Shown here: piece by piece, positions 59,106 to 64,000 of the stretch | How the letters are laid out: each line of letters opens with the position of its first letter | How positions within the stretch are numbered: the first letter of the stretch is position 1 | Assembly: GCA_028554795.2 (NCBI GenBank) | Contig: CM068841.1 | Span: 27,087,721 to 27,151,720 of the forward strand | DNA length: 64,000 nt | From: Sinohyriopsis cumingii | Taxonomy: Eukaryota > Mollusca > Bivalvia > Unionida > Unionidae | Direction of reading: 5' to 3' | Translations under genes and position numbers: made by a program | Notes under the pieces: generated by a model | What the model saw: only the letters and a program-made list of their open reading frames with translations | Database searches by the model: none | What the model was told of the DNA's origin: nothing

Positions 59106-59340
59106 ACAAGGAGAAAGAAGAAGTCAATGAACTTTTAATTAAAGTGTTCTGTGGTGAATTGTGAATTGGATTGTAAAAAATGGATAAAAGAATACATGAA
59201 TGATATAAGGTAAGTGTCTTTGAGTTTTGATTTTAAAATAAGAAGCTACACTCACGCACTCATACACAGACACGTACTATAAGGGTAAAATGGGTGGGGT
59301 TTATTTTTGAGTTATTGGCAAATTGAAATTGTATTTCTTT
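59106..59340. other. Short spacer, no gene
   Basis: About 235 bp between the stop of the zinc-knuckle gene and the histone-type stem-loop of the oppositely oriented coiled-coil gene; AT-rich. Nothing recognisable beyond ordinary 3' UTR. Confidence 0.5.
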
Positions 59341-59355
59341 TCGAGAAATGTGGGT

Positions 59356-59371
59356 GGCCCTGAAAAGGGCC
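59356..59371 (-). terminator. Histone-type 3' stem-loop of the coiled-coil gene
   Basis: On the minus strand AAAAAGGCCCTTTTCAGG then GCCACCCACA. This is a 6-bp stem with the TTTC loop, A-rich 5' flank and ACCCA 3' flank, matching the replication-dependent histone mRNA consensus. It begins 25 nt after the stop codon (59397), as in histone genes. The downstream sequence TTTCTCGAAAAGAAATAC is a plausible histone downstream (U7-pairing) element. Confidence 0.8.
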
Positions 59372-59396
59372 TTTTTATTTTGGTGTAGGGGTGAGT

Positions 59397-59957
59397 TTAA
59401 CCAATCAACTTTAACTGCCTTAAGCCTTTGCCACGGCCAAGGCCTACTTCTGATGATTGGGTTGAAATCACTAAGGGTGGTACGACAGGCTTAGTCACAG
59501 GGTTGGCGTGTTTAGCTCGGGAAGGTCGTATTCTCTTCGGTCGTGATAAAGAAGTCTGATACATTTGTTTCAGACTTCTTAACTCCGCTAAAATGTCCAA
59601 CAGTACCGTAGCCGTTTGATTTTCACCCTCTTGTTTCTTTGCTGCTACTTCTTCTTGCTGTTGTTGCTGTTGTTTTTTTCTTACCTCTTCTTGTTGCTGT
59701 TGCTGTTGCTGTAGGAGAAAAGCTTGTTCCGCTTCCTTTTGTCGTTGCATAAATTTCTCCAATTCTTCTTTCTGTCTCTGTCTAAAATTCTCCACTTGCG
59801 GTAATGAAGAAGGTAACGAAGGTTCCGGAACAAATTCTTGCGAGGTAAGAAAATCCACAAAATCCCAATGTACCTCTTCTGAAAGTAAGTCTGGGTTCCC
59901 TTGGGCAGTCTCCCCTGCTGGTGCACCCCAATGGATCGTTTTCTGAGTTTCCGTCAT
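59397..59957 (-). CDS. Coiled-coil, glutamine-rich protein of unknown function
   Basis: 186 codons from ATG 59957. Acidic N-terminus (about 1-50, with HWDFVDFLTSQEF). A long predicted coiled coil lies at about 52-130, with NFRQRQKEELEKFMQRQKEA, two Gln runs (Q7-8), and LLDILAELRSLKQMY as a heptad-like end. A basic C-terminus follows (SRPKRIRPSRAKHA, and GLGRGKGLRQLK). I recognise no family; it is not a histone. TATA-type promoter at 60005-60012 and histone-type stem-loop 25 nt past the stop. It is transcribed away from its divergent partner at 60177. A DNA-binding or scaffolding role fits its charge distribution, but this is a guess. Confidence 0.75.
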   Translation of the reverse strand: MTETQKTIHWGAPAGETAQGNPDLLSEEVHWDFVDFLTSQEFVPEPSLPSSLPQVENFRQRQKEELEKFMQRQKEAEQAFLLQQQQQQQEEVRKKQQQQQQEEVAAKKQEGENQTATVLLDILAELRSLKQMYQTSLSRPKRIRPSRAKHANPVTKPVVPPLVISTQSSEVGLGRGKGLRQLKLIG

Positions 59958-60176
59958 GTTGAATCACTGTCTCATAGATTGACTGCACACAAGCGCTAGC
60001 GAATCTATATAGACCAACTGACGTCACAGACTACTCTCTTCGGATTATATGCGGGCTGACTGAATTTTGTAACGCGTGTTTGGATTGGTGAATGAACTCA
60101 ATCCGTTTCAATCCTGCCTCTACCTATAAATAAGCGCAGTTCAGTGCATTGATTCACTTGTTCTCGTTGCTTCAAG
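59958..60176. promoter_or_regulatory. Divergent promoter of the histone-like gene pair
   Basis: 219 bp. Minus side: TATATAG at 60011-60005, preceded upstream by a perfect CRE palindrome TGACGTCA (60019-60026). Plus side: TATAAATA at 60125-60132, 45 nt before ATG 60177. Centre: GGATTGG (inverted CCAAT box, ATTGG at 60084-60088). CCAAT plus TATA in a short shared spacer is the layout of divergent histone gene pairs. Confidence 0.65.
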
Positions 60177-60410
60177 ATGTGGACCGATGTGCAATCTTCT
60201 ACGCTTGTGTCTTCCATGATGTTCCGGACGGACATATCCATGTATGTCCGATCCAAGTGGACCGTTGTCCACAGGACAAACACCAGCCTGTGGATACGTA
60301 GGATCTACGTAGAAAGACAAGGATGCCTGAAAAGAGTGCTGATTTACGGACCAACAGTGAGACGTAGCCTAAGGACAAGAACAAGACCAATGCGGTGCCA
60401 TTTATGTTAA
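60177..60410 (+). CDS. Small basic protein of unknown function
   Basis: 77 codons from ATG 60177 (leader cttcaagATG) to TAA 60410. Early part MWTDVQSSTLVSSMMFRTDI, then a Trp/Arg-rich middle (RSKWTVVHRTN) and a strongly basic end (VRRSLRTRTRPMRCHLC). Net charge is clearly positive, as expected for a DNA-condensing core-like peptide, but there is no family I recognise and no histone fold. Its reality is supported by the TATA box at the right distance and a histone-type stem-loop 24 nt beyond the stop, mirroring the coiled-coil gene. A frame-disrupted longer gene is possible. Confidence 0.55.
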   Translation: MWTDVQSSTLVSSMMFRTDISMYVRSKWTVVHRTNTSLWIRRIYVERQGCLKRVLIYGPTVRRSLRTRTRPMRCHLC

Positions 60411-60434
60411 TGAATACATTAACATAAACCCAAA

Positions 60435-60450
60435 GGCCCTTTTCAGGGCC
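60435..60450 (+). terminator. Histone-type 3' stem-loop of the small basic gene
   Basis: Plus strand ACCCAAAGGCCCTTTTCAGG then GCCAGCCATA: CCAAAG 5' flank, perfect 6-bp stem, TTTC loop and an AGCCA 3' flank. It starts 24 nt after the stop. The following TTTCTCGAAAAGAGATAG resembles a histone downstream element and is nearly the same as that at the other stem-loop. Confidence 0.8.
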
Positions 60451-60489
60451 AGCCATATTTCTCGAAAAGAGATAGCCTTTCCATTGCCT

Positions 60490-60555
60490 ACCCCTTTTTT
60501 AAAATTTAAATTTAAATTTAAATTTAAATTTAAAAAAATTTAAAAAAAAAAAATC
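60490..60555. repeat. (AAATTT)n and poly(A) tract
   Basis: Self-complementary AAATTT repeats followed by A-runs; marks the edge between the gene cassette and the internal subterminal-like block. Confidence 0.9.
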
Positions 60556-60574
60556 CCAAAAGCCTAAACTCTAT

Positions 60575-60745
60575 TCCCCATGTTAATTTCCCTTGTCCCT
60601 AGACAGACCCAAACTCTATGTTAAATTCCCATTGTCCCTAAAGTGACCCACGATTTCTCTCCATGTTAAATTTCCATTGTCCCTAATCTGACCCAGGGGT
60701 CTTTGTAATGCTAAGTCCCATTGTCCCTAATGTGCCCCACTTAAC
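60575..60745. repeat. Internal subterminal-like repeats, probably a former right end
   Basis: Four variants whose complement is gggacaatgggaatttaaca tgg. They resemble the true subterminal motif gtcaatgggaattgaacatg and have the orientation expected of a right end. They abut the inner edge of the right repeat at 60750. Confidence 0.7.
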
Positions 60746-60749
60746 TACT

Positions 60750-61643
60750 TGCCACACTCCCGAAGACCAAATACAATTCAAAGAGAAATACTATGAACAA
60801 GAAGGCATCACTTTAGACCACATCGAGAAAAACGAAGGCAGGCGATCGTTTGCCAAAGTGATGTTAAATTGCTTGTGGGGAAAAATGGCACAACGACCGT
60901 GTTTACCCAAGACGAAATATTTGACAGAACCTTCCCGCTACTTCCAGATGATTCACGACAAAACCAAATTCATCAAACACGTGGACGTCGTTCGCGAGGA
61001 TTTGATCTTGGTCAATTACGAAGAAGATCTGGACTTTGTACAAGCCGACCCATTTGGAAATGTCATCATTGCGGCTTACGTGACAGCTCATGCTCGCTTA
61101 AAATTGTACAAAGCTTTAGAACTGTTAGGGGATCGCGTCCTGTACTTTGACACGGACAGTTGCATCTACATCGATCGACCAGGTCAGCAACACCCTAACA
61201 TCGAAGGAGACCGTTTAGGAGCCTGGACAGACGAACATCCTGACGACAAGATTCTAAGTTTCGCGAGTGGCGGTCCTAAAAATTACGGCTACGAATACCG
61301 GGACCCACAAGGAGAAGTGCACACAGAGTGTAAAGTGAAAGGATTGACTCTGAATTATCGTGCCAATCGTGTGGTCAACTTTGGCGTATTGAAAGAAACC
61401 TTGCAGTCTGGAGAGGATGCAAACTTTAAAGTGACCACCTACCAGCCGAACAAGATTGTACGTTTACCCACTCACCACATCGTCAGTCGACCCTTGGAAA
61501 AAGTCTATCAAATCGTGTACCAGAAGCGAGTACGACTTCCCAACCACTTTACTTTGCCGTACAGTCACATCAATATTGGTCAGCATATAAAAAAGGACAA
61601 CGTCCAAGACCAACAGTTCATTGTCACTACTAAGACCAATTGA
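60750..61643 (+). pseudogene. Polymerase C-terminal fragment (right-repeat copy)
   Basis: 297 codons matching the end of the polymerase, including motif B and YFDTDS, but without exonuclease or motif A. The open frame is prolonged upstream to 60708 through unrelated repeat sequence. It cannot be an active polymerase alone. It exists because the left arm was copied to the right. Confidence 0.9.
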
Positions 61644-61672
61644 GAAAAAATGAATCCCTTCAAACAGCAAGT

Positions 61673-61912
61673 ATAGAGCGTAAGACTCAAGTCCAACGAG
61701 AAACTCGGGTGTGATTCTTTGCCTCACTATCACATCACCAATGCAGTAACACATCTTAGTTATTTATGTACTAACGCCATGACAAACTACGTGCAACCAG
61801 TGAAACTTCCAGACCACAAAACTTTACCTTATGGACATACTGATATCACCCAGTATAAAAAGGGACGACTTCCAAGAACGACACTTCATTGCGAGGACAA
61901 GCAACGAGAAAG
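61673..61912 (+). pseudogene. Polymerase C-terminal relic and TATA box (right copy)
   Basis: Mirror of 54106-54345. TATAAAAAGG at 61854-61863 precedes the right N-domain gene. Confidence 0.6.
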
Positions 61913-62431
61913 ATGAATCACTCTACGCAGATGAAAAAAGAGAAGGAACAAACATCACTGACCTCTTTCACTACCATGCCGTCACAGCAAAGTGCGTCCA
62001 AGAAGGGAAAGGATTCAGTAGACCTACAGGAGTATTTTAGCATCGAAATGACTCAGACAGCGACCTCAAGAAAATTTAGAACGACAACTTACACCTACAC
62101 GGTGAAATTTAGAGACTTCGCGTCTGACATTTCAGCCGAGGAAGTAGCAGGTTTCATTACGGACCTACTTGAGTCACTGTTAGAGGAACTCAAATGTCAT
62201 TGCCAAGTCAAAGATCGAGGTCGTTTGAGCCTATCTATGTATCACGACAGTTTGAACTCACCTGTATGTCTCGGATTTAGCACACCTGCAGAAATAACTT
62301 CGTCCAAACTTTTGAGGGCTATTGAAGACGTGCAGTCGATGAGAGGAAAATTTGACATCAACGAAGGAAAAGTAACCATTCATATGGTATACATTGTACC
62401 TCCATGGGAAGAAGACGATGACTGCACTTGA
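61913..62431 (+). CDS. Stand-alone paralogue of the polymerase N-terminal domain (right copy)
   Basis: 172 codons from ATG 61913, with the same translation as the left copy over its full length. The element therefore has two copies of this gene, each transcribed outward towards the nearer end. AATAAA at 62785-62790 is the likely poly(A) signal. Being in the terminal repeat, the gene would be kept homogeneous by whatever mechanism keeps the ends equal. Confidence 0.75.
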   Translation: MNHSTQMKKEKEQTSLTSFTTMPSQQSASKKGKDSVDLQEYFSIEMTQTATSRKFRTTTYTYTVKFRDFASDISAEEVAGFITDLLESLLEELKCHCQVKDRGRLSLSMYHDSLNSPVCLGFSTPAEITSSKLLRAIEDVQSMRGKFDINEGKVTIHMVYIVPPWEEDDDCT

Positions 62432-62980
62432 TCTGCTTACTGATAAGTGTACCTAGCACGATGGATATAACAGCCGATTTATGAATGAAACGGATTAAGT
62501 GATGGGAAATATCTACGCTGGGACACAAGTGCTAGCTGACCAGATTTTTAACAACGTGTGAGACGAATAGAGAGAGAGAGAAACATGAACTTTGTCCTAT
62601 TTGATTGCATGTTACTTGTTTTGTGTTAGCTTTTTCTTATAAATGAACATTAAATGTAAACAGGTTTACTAGAGCCAAGAACTAAATAACTAGTAAATAG
62701 GTCTGTTTGATGTAGAAATGTTTATGTATTAAATGGATAGTGCTTAGACCAAAGCACAGGCCAGAGAGCCCATGTATATACTTGAATAAATGTTTTGAAC
62801 CCATACAATAGACTTTTCTTTTTTGAGCCTCTATTCTCTCTGTGAGGTTTGTTTTAGAACATTTCTGTCGTCTTTTCTGTGTGTTTAAATGTGTATTTGT
62901 ATGTTTGTCCCTATCTACCCTTTGTCCTTACAAATACATTAAAATCCCTATAAAATGTTTTGACCCTATAAACCTCATGA
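62432..62980 (+). other. Right-arm 3' untranslated region of the N-domain gene
   Basis: No coding sense; mirror of 53041-53586, with a short GA-rich tract at 62569-62580. Confidence 0.55.
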
Positions 62981-63240
62981 CATCACCCAAAGTTCAATTC
63001 CCATTGACATCCAGGTGACATTCCCATGTTCAATTTCCATTGACGACAAAGTGCAGACCCCATATTTTAACGTTAAAGTCCCATTGACGTTAAAGTACCG
63101 GTCCTGTTCAATTTCCATGTTCAATTCCCCTTGACGCTCTACAGTTCCATCCATGTTAAAATTTCCCATGTTAAATTCCCCTTGACGCCAGAGTGCATCG
63201 ACTGTTTTTGCATGGTAAGTCCCCTTGACGCTAGGGTGAC
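62981..63240. repeat. Subterminal short repeats, right arm
   Basis: Mirror of 52780-53040. The minus-strand frame 63277-62975 across it is a repeat artefact. Confidence 0.8.
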
Positions 63241-63253
63241 CCCATATACTACT

Positions 63254-63259
63254 TACGTC
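63254..63259. other. Target-site duplication, right
   Basis: TACGTC directly after the terminal ACT (63251-63253), equal to 52762-52767. Confidence 0.85.
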
Positions 63260-63868
63260 ACCCAAGAGGATAGTCACCTACAACTATTAGCATGTAGTGG
63301 TTTTCATAAATGAGCATAACAGTTTCGGGTTGGCGTGTTTGCTTTCAAATCAGAACGATCGATATTTTTAAAACAAGTTAATTTAGAGTGATCTTTTGTA
63401 TTAACAGATCTTTTAATCCTTCTTTCAATTCATATTCGAATCAATTAACCGTAATTCTCATGGACACTGAATCACACACACACACACGCACACACACACA
63501 CACACACACACATCCGGAAGATGAGATAGGAAAGAATGATACCTATCAGAAATGGCGACTGTTACATAAGCAGGAAATTGAAACCTAGTCACTCAAAATA
63601 TGCGTAAGCCTTTAAAAACTGATTTACCAATTTTAGCATAGAGCCGATTACACTATATAATAATTAAAGATTTTTTGCTTTGATTATTTCACTTTTTTAA
63701 TGCTTGCCCATATTATTTTGTCGGCTGTATTTTAGAAGTCATGTGGTAGAGTTAAAATATCAAGAATAAACGTCGTTTGATACGGGCCCTTGTCGAATAA
63801 GCTAAATACGAAACTAAGCATCGTTTGAGCATCGTAAATCGGCGACACATGTGTTGGTGATAAGAAAA
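63260..63868. other. Right flank and likely upstream region of the next gene
   Basis: AT-rich unique-looking sequence with a (CA)n microsatellite at 63472-63512. CpG dinucleotides become more frequent from 63760. No gene seen. Confidence 0.4.
63472..63512. repeat. (CA)n microsatellite
   Basis: About 20 CA units with one CG interruption. Confidence 0.95.
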
Positions 63869-63882
63869 ATGGCTGACGCACA
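63869..63882 (+). CDS. Possible first coding exon of a gene running out of the window
   Basis: aaaaATGGCTGACGCACA is followed by a strong donor GTGAGTAT: a start codon in good context (A at -3, G at +4) encoding MADA and two bases of the next codon. The upstream 100 bp are CpG-containing and hold no upstream ATG close by. The product cannot be guessed from four residues. It may be chance. Confidence 0.3.
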
Positions 63883-64000
63883 GTGAGTATATTTTACGAG
63901 TAAAAAACGTGTTTTAGAGACACGAGCTCGATGTCTGTTACTCGCTGAATTAATTTTAGACAATCTGAGCTTAAAGGCTGCTGAACTGGTTATGTAATTG

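Larger units (their letters stand above)
59340..60476. other. Inverted-repeat-bounded cassette holding the histone-like gene pair
   Basis: 59336-59383 and the complement of 60429-60476 match over about 45 bp (cttttcgagaaat, tgg, ggccctgaaaagggccttt). The shared part covers stem-loop and downstream element. The mirror-like ends make the pair look like a unit derived from one ancestral gene end, or a captured cassette. Confidence 0.6.
52768..63253. mobile_element. Polinton-related 10.5-kb element with 2.5-kb terminal inverted repeats
   Basis: Bounded by TACGTC duplications, termini 5'-AGT, and long inverted repeats (52768-55268 and 60750-63253). Contents, left to right: N-domain paralogue (minus), polymerase (minus, frameshifted), zinc-knuckle protein (plus), coiled-coil protein (minus), small basic protein (plus), truncated polymerase fragment (plus), second N-domain paralogue (plus). 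No integrase, packaging ATPase, protease or capsid gene is visible, so transposition and any packaging would need help in trans. Compared with the AT-rich host it is richer in GC. Near-perfect repeats and an intact duplication indicate a recent arrival. Confidence 0.85.
60750..63253. repeat. Right terminal inverted repeat (2504 bp)
   Basis: The mirror of the left repeat with an additional AGT unit at the outer end (reading inward AGTAGTATATGGGG against AGTATATGGGG on the left). The inner edge cuts the polymerase gene at tgccacac. Confidence 0.95.

Noticed and set aside
59397-60410. Divergent pair as true histone genes
   Set aside because: Neither protein shows the histone fold or conserved core sequences; only promoter layout and 3' ends are histone-like.
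60199-60456. 85-codon minus frame covering the small basic gene
   Set aside because: Runs through the histone-type stem-loop and lacks a promoter; the plus frame has TATA, spacing and 3' end.

Overview
The window is AT-rich, intron-bearing animal DNA crowded with SINEs, LINE relics, foldback elements and tandem repeats. A mollusc or another lophotrochozoan is the likeliest source. That is an inference from repeat style, gene structure and the resident Polinton-like DNA; nothing in the window proves the species.

Host genes. Three short minus-strand exons (45550-45524, 13456-13371, 4479-4399) join with matching intron phases and canonical splice sites. They encode the N-terminus of an F-BAR protein, best matched to nostrin, so 4.4-45.5 kb is one gene whose first intron (about 32 kb) and second intron (about 8.9 kb) are filled with repeats; later exons lie left of the window. 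At the right edge a possible first coding exon of another gene (63869-63882, plus strand) ends in a strong splice donor.

Repeats, 0-49.8 kb. There are relics of at least four LINEs, two tRNA-derived SINE families (A with an (AAC)n tail, B with a (CA)n tail), a TTAA-flanked piggyBac-type MITE, a foldback element, an unclassified dispersed repeat in several copies on both strands, and several minisatellites, including sixteen copies of a 27-bp unit that look identical.

Virus-like region, 50-63.3 kb. From 50 to 52.2 kb lie decayed minus-strand genes resembling a Polinton/adintovirus virion module: an adenain-like protease, a hydrophobic pX-like protein and a minor-capsid-like protein. Next to it is a much fresher 10,486-bp element (52768-63253) bounded by the 6-bp target duplication TACGTC, with termini beginning AGT and 2.5-kb terminal inverted repeats that look identical. 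It carries a protein-primed family B DNA polymerase (one frameshift), a stand-alone paralogue of the polymerase N-terminal domain (one copy per repeat), a CCHC zinc-knuckle protein and a divergent pair of small genes. I see no integrase, ATPase, protease or capsid gene, so it looks like a replication-centred, non-autonomous Polinton relative.

The most unusual signal is in the divergent pair (59.34-60.48 kb). Both genes have TATA boxes, share a CCAAT/CRE-containing intergenic region, and end 24-25 nt after the stop codon in a canonical replication-dependent histone mRNA stem-loop (GGCCCTTTTCAGGGCC) followed by an ACCCA- or AGCCA-type flank and a purine-rich downstream element. The cassette is organised like a divergent histone gene pair but the proteins are not histones. 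This suggests the element may tie expression of these genes to host S phase.
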